Shown here one piece after another: positions 44,507 to 58,983 of a stretch of DNA of 64,000 nucleotides. How positions within the stretch are numbered: the first letter of the stretch is position 1; every line of letters begins with the position of its first letter. Source of the stretch: Phallusia fumigata (Eukaryota > Chordata > Ascidiacea > Phlebobranchia > Ascidiidae); contig QXVZ01008373.1 of the NCBI GenBank assembly GCA_008931825.1, forward strand, positions 1 through 64,000. The letters are read 5' to 3'. The translations under genes were made by a program, and so were the position numbers. The notes under the pieces were generated by a model. That model worked only from the letters and a program-made list of their open reading frames with translations, was not told the DNA's origin and did no database searches.

Positions 44507-47500
44507 TTACTCTGGGATACGTAAGACCATTGTATTTATCTTCTTGTCAACCAGCAAAGTGGTTTCGACGGCGACAGTGCGATGTGACGTTCTTCTTGCA
44601 CGTAACCTACAATAATTAAAGTTTTGTACAGGTAAAAACTGATATCCCTATTTTTCTATTTCGCAAAAGGTTAAGGAATTAGCTGAAAAACAATTGTGAC
44701 TGTAAACAGTCAATAACTTCAAAATATTTTTATACGGTGCCTAGTTTGCTTTTTTGTGGTTCCAAACCTGATACTACCGTATTACCCTGCGATGAAACAA
44801 CACTTCTGACGTAGAAGTCACATGATTTGTTTCGAGGTTTTGATTGATTGAACCTTTTTAAACTATGCGTTTATCTAGTTTGTAGATATATTTTAAGGTG
44901 TGCTATGTCAGTAAAACAAAGAACTGGGTAGTTTTTGGTGAAAAGTGTCCCTATTGTATCTTTGCTGAACAAGACAAGCTTAAACTGGATAGATTATAAA
45001 CTAGTTTAGTGCAATGTGGTGAGTTGAGTCTACAAATCGATTAAATAGCACATTTTGTTTCTTAATTTGGAATAACTTACTTGAATTTCTTAACCCGACC
45101 GACTGGCGATTATTTTGACCCAATACGTATCAGGTTCACGCTGTGTTACTTAAGTCTAAGTAAGAATCGGCTCCATCGAATCTATTTTGCAGCTACTCCT
45201 TATGAATGTATTTCGTAGATTTTGCGTTCATGGCACAGCTTCTACTTTGCCCCTGGTTTACTGCATTTTGCTTCTGGCACACAGCACTGATTACTTGGCA
45301 GCCTACAAGTGCCTTTGGTTTCACAACAACTTCATACTGGCCAATGCTTTTACATTTGAGTTCAGTCTGTTTTCACTAACAAAAACCCTGTGATTGTTGC
45401 GCCACCAGAGTTGTGATGGTAACAACGTATTTTATGTAAATGGCTAAAGTTTATTTACGTACCTTGATGTAAGGAGCTTAACTTTCCTTGCGAAGGCTGG
45501 GCTAACTTCGTGCTCAGAGTTGTATATCTTGCATATCACGTACAGCAGGTAAATCATCACCAACAGTACAATGGCAAAGGCTGCGAAGCAAACTGGAACG
45601 CAAGAAATAAAAAGGTCAGTTCAATTGGCTGTCATGTTTTCCAATCACGTACCTACAATTACGTTACAATTTGATGTGTTGAAATGAATGCATGTTAGGT
45701 TGCCCCACACTTGCGAATGATTGAAAAAGCCTTATGCCCCTTTTCTTTGTTGTGAATATTATCGTGCACATATTTGTTACCACCATCTGACGTACTAAAG
45801 TCAGAAACAAACATTTGCTGCAACTTGCAAAAAGTTTACTAAATCCATTCCAGTTAAACAATTGCTGTCCCCTACAAAATATTGTGTAAATCCATTTCAT
45901 TTTATGTCTGCAACGTTTATGGATTAAGTTACGATTTTTGAAACAATCACTCTTACCTACAGTTACGCTATTTTACCATTGAAATAAAATCGCTTTCCCG
46001 GGAGGTCCAATACTACCGAGCATTTGTCCAGCAGCATTTTGACTGCGACGTTTCAAACATCTTGTAAAATAATATTTTTAAACTAACACAAAGATTGGGC
46101 AAATTGTCCACTTTATTTTGCGATGGACAATGTAGTTTTTCCAGCTAAATAACTTTGCTTCTGGTAACGTAATGTAGGACACTTAAAATCAGATCAATGT
46201 GGTGGTACTTGTTAACCCACACTAGTTTTAAATCTTCTCTTCTGTGTAAGTTTGGCGTTTAGTATGCAAACAAAGATCGGATTATAGATTCATAGAAGCT
46301 CGTGTAATTAGCTACGCAGAGTGTTACCTCCGGCTATAGGAGATTATAAATTCCTGTAAATTCTGCCATGCGTGCTTTGTTAGAATTTACAAGTTGATGA
46401 TTCCCAATTTATCATGTTGTGCAAAATTCGGGATTTTGTTAGTAAAATAAGATGCTATTGGTTAAATAGATGCTATTGCACATTTCCTCTTGGTGTTAAC
46501 AAGGTTAAAGTTGAACGTCAGGTTAGACGTCAAGAATTGGTGAATGTTTATGCGATCTAAATGAAGTTACGTTTAAAAGCTATCATTAAAGGTAGGATTT
46601 AAAAAGACAAAATGATTTCGGTGTACACACCAGTTTATTTCATCGGTTACATTTGTTCCGCGAGCAGTAGTTTGTCAATGTCCATTTTCCCCCCGTTTAG
46701 CTACAAATTAGTATCATTGTTCAAACGTTTTCTCTGAAGCGGAAATATCGGTTTCCCAAACACTGTGCACTCCTAAACGTGTTGGTTTTACCCGACCGCC
46801 TTTCTGGTTTGCAAGTTTTAGCTTTGTTTACGGACCCTGAGTTACACAACAAACTTTGGAACAGAGTTATTGTACCGTACTACACTTCGTACTGTTAAAC
46901 AATACGGTTGTATCCGAATTTTCACATGATTAGTGGGTGGCGACCAGCCTACTTGACATAAAATTTCTTCACAAACCCACTCAATTAAAGTGTGAAGAGT
47001 TCTTGAGGATATTCGTGTAATGCTGTGATTGTGGGTACCTCGTGGGTCGATTGAGTTTATTGACAAATAATTAAGCAAAAAGTAGGTTATGAAAATCGAA
47101 GGGAGGTTGGCCACATCTATAGTGTTTATAAATTGTTCAATTTGTACGCGGTTGCGTTAAAGTTGATTATTTTTTGATCCAAAAAAATATCGCCTTTAAA
47201 GGATGTACAGTTGCGTGTTTTACATGTACGACTTTTGATGCTTTAAGAGGTTTACTACACCAGAATTGTGCAGTCAACCGAAGTAAAAAGCTGGTTCAGG
47301 TATTTTTAGCATCATACGCAGGCATAAATTCAATTTCAATCGCAAGGTATTTTGTAAAGCGGTCAAATTTGATTCGATTTCAAAATAGCTTCTGTCACAT
47401 TTACAATTCACCAGGAAAAACTTTAAAAGGTCTTCCTTAACAAACAAGCGTCGAATCAACAAAAATCTTGGTTCCGGCGTACCAGCCATGAGGTGTAACG

Positions 47501-48267
47501 ATTTGTTACACCAATAGGTTGGCGGCAATAAACACAATTCTATTCACTGTCAATTATTTCAAGTGTGTCAAGTAGCTAACTGGCAACAAATCGTTACACC
47601 TAGTGGGTCAAATCTGATAAGAACGTTCGAAAGGCGCGACAACAAACTTGTTGAATGCCTGTGTATTGGATTTGGGCTTTCGGAACAGCCCGGGCGCAGG
47701 TTTATCTGATAGCAGGGCTTTCTATATTATTAAACTTTGAAAGATAATGGATACTGCTGGCATATAAGTACGTTACTTTAAAGATTTTCAACTTTTTGAC
47801 CTTTAGCTGGCAGCCTTTGTCGAGGCAATAAATAGGCGCGTAATAACATACATGATCGTGTAAATATTACCAGATGTTTGTAGTTATCAAGTTTTCGTAA
47901 GTTGACAAAATGTAATTACCAATTATGTTTCAACCTTTATTTGCGACTGTTTGTGAATTTTACGTTCCACAAACAGTTGTGTAACTCTTTACTTTCATAG
48001 CTTTTAAACAAACACTAATTACTAGCATTTCCCCTCACCCAACAAAGGAAAGCCACGTAATTTATTGCCTTTATGTACTTTCTGGTATAAACCTGATTCG
48101 CAGAAAGGTAAATATGCCTAACATATTGTATCGTTAAAGTATCGCGTTTTCAAGATTATGTATTTTAGCTTGTTCTATCCCTGAAGAACACAATTACACT
48201 TACGTAGCTTTCCAACAGGGAAATGGTCCCATGTTGTTGCATCTAGCGAGGAGGTTACTTCATTCAT
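44507..48267 (-). CDS. Small single-pass membrane protein (97 residues)
   Basis: Three exons: 48267-48204, 45592-45463 and 44606-44507, with matching phases (1, then 2). A short acidic N-terminus (MNEVTSSLDATTWDHF) is followed by one membrane segment (CFAAFAIVLLVMIYLLYVIC, residues about 23-42). A basic tail (KVKLLTSRLRARRTSHR) runs to the end at LRIPE. The positive charges after the segment suggest the tail is cytoplasmic. No family is recognised. An acceptor (TTATAATAG) 14 bases before the ATG implies an upstream non-coding exon. Both introns are long for this window (2.6 and 0.86 kb). Confidence 0.7.
47491..47601. repeat. 111-bp inverted-repeat (foldback) element
   Basis: Ends are inverted AGGTGTAACGATTTGTT. 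The left end is itself a palindrome (GGTGTAAC GATTT GTTACACC). No clear target duplication is seen. It lies in the first coding intron of the small membrane protein gene. Confidence 0.6.
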
Positions 48268-51200
48268 CTCTTGTAGTTGGGCTATTATAAACAAGTAACT
48301 TAAAAATACTCTGTAAAAATCAATGGTACAACGTGATGCTATTTAAAAGTAAAAAATCAAAAAGAAATCACTCGTTATGACACTAAAGTATAAAGTAAAT
48401 TGAAGAGCTTCTCAGTCAAATCAATACATAGAAGCCATACCACACACACAAAAAAAATGTTTGAACATAAAGCTTATTGCCACCCGAATGCACATTACTT
48501 GTTTATTGCTTTTCTCTTCCAAACTCACTGATGTTATTGTTAATCTTCGTGGATTTTGATTCCACGTAAACAAAAAGTTATTTGCAAAACGTAAACTTTT
48601 GGTCAACACCAATACCGGGTTCAATATTTAGCCCAGGTATGTTTCTAAATATCAACAGACCCCAAATATCCCATGGCTTTTTTGTCGCCAATATCCCAAT
48701 CGTTACAACGGCATCTTTGCTAATGACTTATTGGTATTATCTAAGATTGTGCGGATTATGCTCGAAACAACAGTTGCTCCTCCCTTCGCTAAAATGTACC
48801 GTTAACTTTACATGTACCAACATACACAAGAACATGAGTAAAAACAGAGCCGCTAATAAGCAACTATTCTGAAACTGCGACACGATTTCAGCAAACTTAC
48901 CTAAAGCTGTTTTCCTAAGTGTCTTGTGCAGTCAGCTATGTTAATTTTCTGTTGAAAAACACTTTTAAAATTCGCGAGCAACCAATTTTTCCACAGAACT
49001 ACTTACACAATGCACAAGCATTGCAAGGTTTGCTGCGAATAACTAAACTGCTTAAAGCGAGCAATTTCCGCACATGTTGTCAGACTTGTTGTGTCTACGT
49101 TATGCTCGTGCGGTTCGTAGAAAATGTTGAAAAAACGTTTTCACTATTATGCCTCAGTTAATTACTCAATGCCACGAACTTTATGTACCTTAACAACTTT
49201 GCTTTCGACACGTTTTAATTCCAGCCCTTGCGTGGTGCGCCAGAGGGACCATAACGATTTACAGTTCGGTGAGAAAACCCACACACTTACAAGAAACCCT
49301 TGACCCCACACAAATTTGTACACACACAACGATAAAGGTCATTTTTTATGCCGTTAATTTTGATTGGTAGTTCGCTTGAACCTGCTTAAAAGGTAATATT
49401 TCAAATAAACATCTAAAATCAGTTGTGTGTGGGCGATTACACTTTTCTGCTCGTTTTACTGCACTGAGCTGATTTCGATGTGCTAAGCACGTCAACAGGT
49501 CCACCTTCTGCGTGCTAAAGTGCTCAGCGAAGTGGCTGCGTCGAAGCGGTGGCTTCGCCGTTTGTCTGCCCTTTCTGTTTCCCTTTTTCTGCTTAACGCC
49601 TGTTGCGCTCTCCGCAGACGGAAACGTATGACTTTTCCCATCTGCGCGCTATGTTCTAATATTGTCTTATCCGTGCTGGGTACAGGCAATATTTTTCATG
49701 ACTAATGTTGTTATCGCAGCATTAACAACTCTTCTATGTTTTGTTTTTGATGAACTATATTTTTACGTTCCGCCTAAAACGTCGCTAGGTTGCCATTGCG
49801 ATCAACCCCCTTTTTGCCGGGGTTGTATAAGGCTTGCGCTCCTGCTGCTCACAAGCAATGAAATGGCATTTTAGATTGTAAACAACGTCGTTGAATTAAC
49901 GTACTTTTGGCCCTTACGTAACTATCGACCGAAACCTGTTGTAATTTAAGTTCAACGAAACTTAAGCATCGGCTCAAACTCGTTATGGGTAACCCGTTGA
50001 GCAGGCACGCTAAAACCTTTGCCCTTCGCTGCATGAAGTCCAAAAAACATGTGCAGACAACAGGCAGGAAACTATATGCACATCCACACACAGCACATAA
50101 ATGAACTGTCAGTTTGAATTTGACGGTAACTCGATGGATGAGGGCGTAAGCAGTTTTTGTCATTACGTGATCCTGCGCTTAAATGCTCAAAACCACCTGG
50201 AAACAAACTGTTCAGTTTGTATATAATGTCGCAGTTATCGATGATAAACGTACGTAGTTTTGTGCTGGCAAAGCGAACGTGTTGAGGCCAATATAGCCTC
50301 AACTCGTATTTCCGTTGTTTTTAAACATCACAAATTTCTGTTTTGAAAACTTTCTGCTTATTCCCACGGTTTGAACACTGAACGCAACGTTCCTGGCACA
50401 AACTGAGAAAACCAACAAACAATCTTCACTGCAACTCCCGATTTCTGAGTCATCAATCACTCAAATCAGCAATTCATCCGCTCGCAATTGGCGTCACAAT
50501 AGGCATCAAAATATCCGGGTCTGTGCCGTCGCGACTTGGTTCATCGTTTTTCGCCGCTAATTTTAACCCTTATTTCGAACTTGGCTCAACGCATTGGAGG
50601 TGGTAGGCAACACAAACGACTGATAAAGACACTGTAAACGCCAAACCTGGCACAAGGTTAGGAAGTTGTTGAGTTTTTATTGCGCCAAACGGGAGTACTT
50701 GATGTTCTGTGGCTGCCAAATGTTCCAAGTAAAATAAATTTAGATTTGCGGCCTGATTTTGATTGGCATCGCACTCGTCTTGCAGAATCGCCACAACCGT
50801 AATGTTGCAATTAAACTTAGCTGCGTTTTGCAGTTGAAATGATGAAACACATTTTGGGTTTAAAAGGCTGTGTTACTGTTTTTGTGTCATCATGTGTTCT
50901 ACAAAAAGATCACATTGTCTCATATTAACCAAGGCCAGTCAAGAGCACAGCCAGCCCAGAATTTTTTGGGGAGAGGCAAGTAACCAAACTTAATGTACAA
51001 CTTGGAATTTTGTCCAGGAAGAGCCTATTTCGATGTACAATTTCGAAGTTAATTTTGGAGGGGCCATAGTCTCTTTTGCCCCCATTTTTGTTTGTACCAT
51101 GACGTTTGTAAAAATCTTTTAAACAATCGCTATCTTACGTGGAATACTAAATAAAAGTTTAAACTCGTATTTAAAAGTCGTCACTGTTACACTCGCCTTT

Positions 51201-54200
51201 GCCAAGATCGTTGAAAACCTGCTTTAAGCCTAAAAAATTGCCCAAGTAAACAGCGCCAGATAATTTATTTTCCAACAGCAACACTAATTCTTCCGCTTCA
51301 GCCTGAACGCATTTTGTGCTGACTAAGGTCTAACCTCGTTATCCCCAAAACAAACCTTTTGTCCCCACGAGACTCTAAGGCTCTGAATCAGAATTGAAAG
51401 GTTTAAATTACTTCTCGCTCGCTAACTAAACACTCGGCTCAGCATCAAAACAATTCCCCCGACAGCAGCCTTCCATCGTCGTGGTTGACTGCGCGGTATG
51501 CATGCCACACTTCAAAACGCAAGTCGAGACCAGTGATAAAGCAATCTGCAACGTATCAAGCAAGTCCTTTGGCATGAAACATCCAGAAAGTAACTGTCCA
51601 AAACAGCTCAATGTAATTTACCGAGGTAAATGTTTTTAAAATCAACCAAAATGGAAAAATCTTTTTTAAAAGCTTTGAGTGGGGAATTTGGATAGATACG
51701 TTATCACAATAAACATCTTTAAGCCATGGTGCGAAAATCTTGTTAGGAAACCCGCAGTAAAATTACAAAGGCTTGCAACAATTCTGCCTGTTGTGCACGA
51801 AAACTCGCGTAGTTTGGCAGTCAGGCACGTCAGTCAACAATTATGCACTTAAAATTTCACCACAAGAACTTGAAATCAGTTTGAAGCCGTGTATGCACTT
51901 AAGTGTCCATTGTGTGTGTCCTTTTTTTGTGGTTGATGTTATGCCGCTTATGCGGTTAAAAAATGATCAACATTAGTTTATGGGCAAGGAAATTGCCAAC
52001 TTTGTTTTTCTCAGCGAGGTTTTTGATGTCTGCCCTGCAGCTGCAGCATTCTCTGGTTGTAATGCCGTCAAAACGATTCATGGGTAAAATATTTTTTTCA
52101 CGCACAGGATGTGCAGGTCACAGATTTATACAGCTGCAACTGCATTAAACAAAAAACCGAAAACTTTTGTTTTAGTGGTCCCAGAAACAAAACAAAGAAC
52201 TGCGTGGTGCCTACACCTACACCATGACTGTCTGACTTAAAATTTCCACTATATGTAACACAAGAGAAGCGCTTTTGCGAGAAAGCTGAAACACAATAGT
52301 GGAGCAGACAGCGTATAAACAGATTTAAAATAGTCTGGGAATTGGTTTTGCCTCTGCGAGTAGCTCTTTTCGAGTTCGAAGCCAAAAAAATGACCACAAT
52401 ATTATTCTAAACGATGGAGAATTTTAACACGAAGTTTTTACGTCCCGTGTAGAAATAAGCGTTGATTCTGATTCCAACTGCTACGTCCAATAAACACCTT
52501 TTCGATTCTTAATACCTCAACAGTTTCTGACTTTTTTCTTGAGTCAAGATATTCTTTTGTACTTTCTTACACCAAAAGACTTTGATGGATTTTATACTTG
52601 ACTTAATTTAAGTCAACTCTCACTTCTTTTGCTTCTTGGAAAGTCAAGGTTTTTTTTAAATTTAGCGTGACGTATAACTGAGTAGGGATTTAAAAGTCAT
52701 TTTTACTTCAGACACTGGTCAAACATAATCATTATTTCTCTCTTGCCTGCCAAGCTAAAGTACGACTTAGTTGACTGCACGAAGTCCTGAAATTGGTTGT
52801 CAGCTGGTTAACGGGTGTGACGTCAAAGTGCGACCACAGTAGTTTCAGTGAAATTGTTTTTGTCTGCGTCGGTTTCCACAATCGTGAGAGTGTGTTCGTG
52901 GAAAAAAAGAGTTGTGTGATAGTAACAACTCTAATAGTTGTGACGTTTTAAAACTTTGATTTGACGAGTTTGATGCGTTTTATCTTTTGCTGTTACTCAT
53001 CAGCGGAATGAAACACTTTGCTAAAATGTCGATTACCATCTTTTTGCGATTGGTTTCGGTCGAATATTTCAACATGCTTTGCAGCGGTGTAAAAATGCTT
53101 TCCAACTCAAAAAATTGTGGGTTCGTTTTTTGTGTTTTGTTTAAGAAATGAATGGCATTCTCCTACCCAGTGGTCACGATATAACGAAAACCTAATTAAA
53201 GGTACATAAATAATACTGTAACAAACCAGGAAACCCAATGTAGAATTATGCATACGACCATAACCTAGTCATGTCGTTCCAACAAACAGTGATGAAAAAT
53301 GACATCTGTACAACAAATGTGTTTTTAAACAACTACACACTTGGTCGTGAAGGAGAGTACAAATGTTCCATGAATCATAACTTTGCTTTCGACAACTCAC
53401 TGACTCATTTCAACCTCAAACTATTCAAGCAGTTTTGCAATTTTAGCGTCAAGTCATGCACGAACAAACCCAATCATCTGTTACGAACTGGGTCATTACC
53501 TCTCCCCGCAAACTTTCTATGCCTTGTATAAGTATTCGAATGCTTCGAATGAAACGGAATGGGAAGAGAACAACAGTAAAGCATTCGGCAATCGCGACGC
53601 CAGTCGTTATGACCTGACTGAATTTTAGGACAAATCTTATCTTGGTGGAATCCTGATGCGTAATAAATCAGGTTTTGGTATTTTTTGTTTCACTTTGTAG
53701 GGGTTTGAGCTAAGGGAGTTAAGGGAGTTCCAGGTCACGTCTGTTAACTTAATGGTGCTCTGTTGCGCTATGGCGTTGTTTCAGTATCTCAGTGTTCTTG
53801 TGTATGTGTGTGTGGTGAGTTGACTTCATTTATTTCGCCCTGTGAACAAAATCATAGCGACAACATTACCAAGCCGCAGATAGCTGCGCACCGTTAGGGC
53901 ATTATAAGGCGCAGAAATCATGGAAAGAGCAGTTGTTGGATCAAGGTGGAACACGCTGCAGCTACACCCACCTATTTATTTCATGTGCGTTAACCTTAAA
54001 CAACGAAGCTAAACGATATCGATTTGCTATTAAGCGCTGTGTAGTATTTCGGAACATCAGTGTTGTTTACGTTAAGCGCAAAATGTTCGATAAGTTTTGA
54101 CCAGTAAACTCTTTGGCGACCACGTGTGCAATTGGTATTTAATTTAGTGTTTGTCGCTTGGAGGCAGTACTTAACAATTTAGGTTGATTCGTGTGTGCGA

Positions 54201-55529
54201 GTGAATTTACTTTGTAATGAGTTTGGACGAAAACAGACGTGTCTAATATATTTGCAAACAAACGGAGAACACTTGATTTGAATTTAACTTTATTTAGGTC
54301 GTGATTTGGCCCTTCCATATCTTATTTGTGCACCGCATGCTTGTTGACAACACTTCGCGCAGTGGGCGCATAGTGCTGTTCTTAATACTGTCAAAAATGA
54401 TTTTTATTAATTTAAAATTATGGGACTTCAATTCGAAAAAAATATTTTACAAACCCTAAATTACAACCCTTTAAAAATTAAACATTACTGGGTATGAATA
54501 CAAAAAAAAACCGTGATGGAACACGCTGCCTATGTAAATGTAAAATCTTAAACTCGCATTCACTGCAGATCCCCAAGCGCTTGTTTCCGACGCAAGTTGC
54601 AAGTAAAGCCAACTTAACACTGTTACGAGTCCTCCGCCATAGCGATGTACTAGGGCCGGCAAACCATGTTGTGATAAGCGGGCAATGCGACGAGCAGGGG
54701 AACACGCTTCTAGCTGTGTACCATGTGTCGAACCCAAATTGACACGATACACCAAAGCCCCAGACTCGGAGGTTACGGGAAAGCGCCTATTGGGAATCCA
54801 GTTGCTGCGAGAAGGTATTTTGCATTTTAGAAAGCGAGTTGAGTTTGGTATAAATTGCTTTAATTACAAACAGGCCAGTTTTGAAATTACGCACCAAGCC
54901 CAAACTAAAGACTGATATACAGCACAAACATGTTAATCCCTCCATGAGTCAATCATGCTGATCCCACGCAAAACACAAATTTCTCTAATGAGCGTTTTCA
55001 CACCGCAATGACGTAACAATGCAGAAGAAGCTTCGAGACTTAATCAATTTCCAGAATCTTATCTCTAACCGCTCACTCGTTGTTGAAAGAACTCGGCGCC
55101 TTGTAGGTTGTTGACGTCATTGTCTGTTTTTTGGGATTTCAGCACGCGTCTCATCGGATTCCTGCGGTTTTTCGGGATGAGCGCTCTGACTAAATCCGGC
55201 GGTAACGATTAACGGCGTTGTTTACTGGCCGTGCAACGACTTTTCGCTCACGTGTATACCAAGTTTGGAATTGTTTTTTCAAAGACATCTGAGTTTTGTT
55301 TAGTCAAACTGTATTTAGGCTTGTTAGTGTTTGCTCGTAAACGGTTTACGGTGACATGTCTTGAAATTATAATGTTCTTCAAGATATACCCAGACAGTAT
55401 TTTTAAAAGAAGGGTGTCAGAATAAATCACACATCGATTTTAAAATAAATGAATTCATGAATATGGCATGTCGCAAAAGACCATCATGTGGTAGGATTAG
55501 AACTGACCAGTGTTGTAAACATGCCTCTA

Positions 55530-55870
55530 TGTTCGAGTTACAAGTCGAGCCGTTCACAGAACAAGGCCGAGTCTCATTGGTTGATGACTCGAGTCAAGTC
55601 CAAGTGATTGTAACTCACAATTTTAATTTTGGGTGCGCAATTCTCGACCCAACGGATAAACATTGTGTGCTGCGAAATAAGTCGACCACACGTAGATAAA
55701 TTGTTCAAAAAACGATCAAAATTCACAATTGCACCACAAAATTCACTATTTTGTGACTCGAGTCAATTCAATTCCTCACCAACAATCCCCGAGTCAAATC
55801 GGATTTTTGGCTGGATATAACTCATGTTCGAGTTATGAAAACCATGACTTAAACAGATTGGTCTCGAGTC
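55530..55870. repeat. Dispersed repeat rich in GACTCGAGTC words
   Basis: Repeated GACTCGAGTCAAGTC-like palindromic words. Related stretches occur at about 15420-15500, 20565-20690, 44060-44290 and 52540-52720. Ends are unclear, so no transposon class is given. Confidence 0.45.
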
Positions 55871-56616
55871 CAACGGCTTAGAAGCTTACTGTGTTTAATG
55901 ACTTAATGACACCAAGCCATGCTGACTCGCGTCTAAATTCACCCTGAAATACACTATCTTTTGGTTCAATAAAAACAACTCCAGGTTGAGACTTGAAACA
56001 CACGACCGCAAACTATCCGAGGTTGTCACCTAACCCAACAATCATCAATGTCCCAGTAATAATAAAACCGCATTGCGAGTTCTCGTAACTTATTTTTATC
56101 ATGAAGTCCTATATATGCGTTTCGTAATTTTCCTTTTAGAAACCCAATGTGGCAAAATTATTTCTGGCATTTTGACGCAATAGAAAAAGAAAGTTATTGC
56201 GAAATTTCCCCCATGGTTCCCCACATTATACGTCACAATCGGCCGCTGTTCATTTCTCAAAAAAGTTGATTCAGTTGAGCCTCTTGTGAACAAAAGGCGG
56301 CTGTAGCGGCCCCAACAATCGCTCCATTGTCGACGCCAAAGCAAAATTATATTATTAGCCCTGAGCGTAACGTCTCGACTCACAGTGTGACGTCATAAAG
56401 AGACATCCACGAATGAGGGTGGGTATGAAGTAGGGTTATTACAAGTTTTGCGGTGTGTAGTTACTGCATCATTTTACCTCACTTACACTACGCTGTATTT
56501 GATCCGATTTTCAATTATTTTCGGAGGGATGAGTAATAGGTGGCAGTAATAGGGGCTTTAGTATGGCGAGGTGTTTTGTATCAGTCTCAGATTTCTACTT
56601 AAGCTCGCTATCATAG

Positions 56617-57235
56617 CAACATGATAATTTCATGCACAGCACGGGTTCGCTGCCGAGCTTCAGGCAGTCACCCATAGAAAATGTTTTTCAAAATGTAATA
56701 AGTTAGTAATTCTTAACGTATTCTATGACGACATATATACAGAAATCTATGTTTGAAAATAACCACATGAGTCTCCTGCAAAAATGCTTTAGCCACCAAA
56801 TTTGTGCCTGCAAAATTAGAAATTCTGCATCTTAAAAAATAAATGGAAGGGAAATAGACTGTTATTTTCAATCCGTAATTTCAAATAATGAGTCATTGAT
56901 GAAAGTGCGACGATATGGAAACCGACATTTTTATCTCTCGAATTTTAAGGCAAACTGTCATAACAACTGGGTTGTTTCATGCACAGCAGGCGTTTACTGC
57001 CGAGCTTTAGGCAGCCACCAATAGGACGATATATGCAGAAATCAATGTTTCACTACATAATGCTCTGGTCACCAAAGTTGTGCTTGCAAAAATCGGAATT
57101 TTTACACCTAAAAACGTAAATAGAAGGGAAATAGGTTATTATTTTAAATCCGTAACTTCAAACAATGATAAAAGTGTGACAATGTTAAAACCGATGTGAA
57201 TTCATATTTTCGTCACTCGATTTTTGAGGTACACT
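56617..57235 (+). repeat. Diverged tandem duplication, period about 345 bp
   Basis: TTTCATGCACAGCA near 56629 and again near 56977 begin two units. Each unit contains CTGCCGAGCTT, AGGCAG, CAGAAATC-ATGTTT, GGAAGGGAAATAG or AGAAGGGAAATAG, and TTTCAAATAATG or TTCAAACAATG in the same order. The second unit is shorter. Confidence 0.7.
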
Positions 57236-58983
57236 TGGGAATTATGCCAAGCTGATAAGCACTTGGTTGGCAGCGAACTTGCGCTGAAAGAAGCCAGAAT
57301 GTTAGCAAACTTTTTGACAGCTTAATGTAAACGGAGCATGTGGGTGGTATGTTGCAATGGTACTTGTTTACGGCGTTCTTTGAGGAATTCTATTTGATGT
57401 ACACCAGTGTTGATTACATTTGCGGTTTGCTGCACGAATTTTAGAAAAAAATAAAGTTTGCTAAAGTTTCGTTTTTTGTTCTTTGCCAGTTTAAACAGAG
57501 ATATTGAACCCGATTTTACATTTTTTAAATCTTTTGTGACAATTTGTGTGTAGCATTACTAAAATTTCCCGTGCTTTCCTAATGATTTTGCAACAGGCTA
57601 CTCCCACCCCAAAAACACATTTTAAGGCACTTTAGTGTCTAAAAACAGCGCAAAACGGCACGTTCCTTGTACAGATAAGGATCAGCGACCCCGAGCTATG
57701 CTGGAAACATTACTCAATGCTTCCATTATTCCCCGCATGTGCGCGATGTTTGGATGGCCCCAGGCTTGTTGAGATCTGATAAGGTTTGCAGGTATTTTAT
57801 TGACTCGCTTTAACGTAGGCTGAGTCAGTGGGTCGCTTACGGCACGTAAGTTAACTTGCACTGTGTTGCCTTGATCGGTATTTCTCCAGGTTTGAGGCAG
57901 AAATCTGTTGATTTGCATATTTCGGAATTGTCAAACAAGGGCAATGATGTCATGCAGTGGATAATCAAGTTCTTGTCGGTTTAAAAGAAGAAGTCAGTTT
58001 ATTTTTTTCAATTAAAAATGATACTCGATAAAACGCAGCTGCGTGAATGAGTTGGGAGTGAGCTGAAGCAACCGATAGAATACACTTCACGAAAGTTATT
58101 TACAAATTGTAGAATGTATTTTGAGGTTAGTGGTTTGTACACGAAATGTAAGGTAGATTCTGCTTTTTGTGTTTTCTGTTGTAGAATGGGGATCTCAATA
58201 AAACTGTTGCGGACTTACAGTACGCAAAAGCTTGAGCAAAACGAAACGTTACTTCACCTTCAATTCGGTTGTTGAGATTATCGTGTTTACCAAAAGCCAA
58301 ATGTTTTTAGGGCTTCCAAATAGTAATAGGTGGCTTCGGAGGCTGTCAATTTTGGTAATTATCTTATCAGGCACTGCTAAAAGCGCCGCGAGGAATTACA
58401 TTGATTAAAACTTGACAACGTCAATCTATAAAACAGGCGAACACGCTTGTGATAGCATCAATTGTTAGCTCGGTATTGACATATAAGACAAATAGGTTTT
58501 GGCTCAAAGGTATGTAATGCCACGTTAAACGGTTTTCCTCCACGGATAAACTTGGTGTAGGAGATGCAACTGACTTGGTAATCCTTCAGCATGCTGGGTG
58601 TGTCAACACAGTAAACGCGTGGCATTGTCAACGAACAATGTCTACGTTCTTAAAAGCTCTGGCACGTTTTTTCCGGCGATGGTTTACCTAGATGTGGCAT
58701 TGTAGTTGCTAATACAGTTTAAGCGTATCCATTTCAAATATTTTGACTCCTTTTCATACGTTTTACGATGGGAATGACCCTAAGTGTTTATTGTCGTAAT
58801 GAATGGCTTGTAATAGGCATTTCGTTTTCTCACATCATGAAAGTATGTTTTTCTCGAGCGAGGTTTAATACTGTTTTGCGGTGTTAACCGCATAAAACGT
58901 TATTGACGGTACAACTCCTTTCCGAAATTGATTTGGAATGCACATAAAGAATTTGGAATAATTTTTATATTTTCCTCGAAGCT

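Larger units (their letters stand above)
48290..58980. other. About 10.7 kb without a recognisable gene
   Basis: Six-frame reading shows no domain, signal peptide or chain of phase-compatible exons. Repeats are listed separately. A minus-strand open frame at 57918-57682 (78 codons) and one at 56383-56099 show no features. The stretch may hold non-coding first exons or regulatory DNA of the membrane protein gene on its left. Confidence 0.4.

Noticed and set aside
57682-57918. 78-codon minus-strand frame with a KR pair and a terminal GR, considered as a neuropeptide precursor
   Set aside because: It has no signal peptide and an in-frame stop just upstream; no known peptide motif is present.
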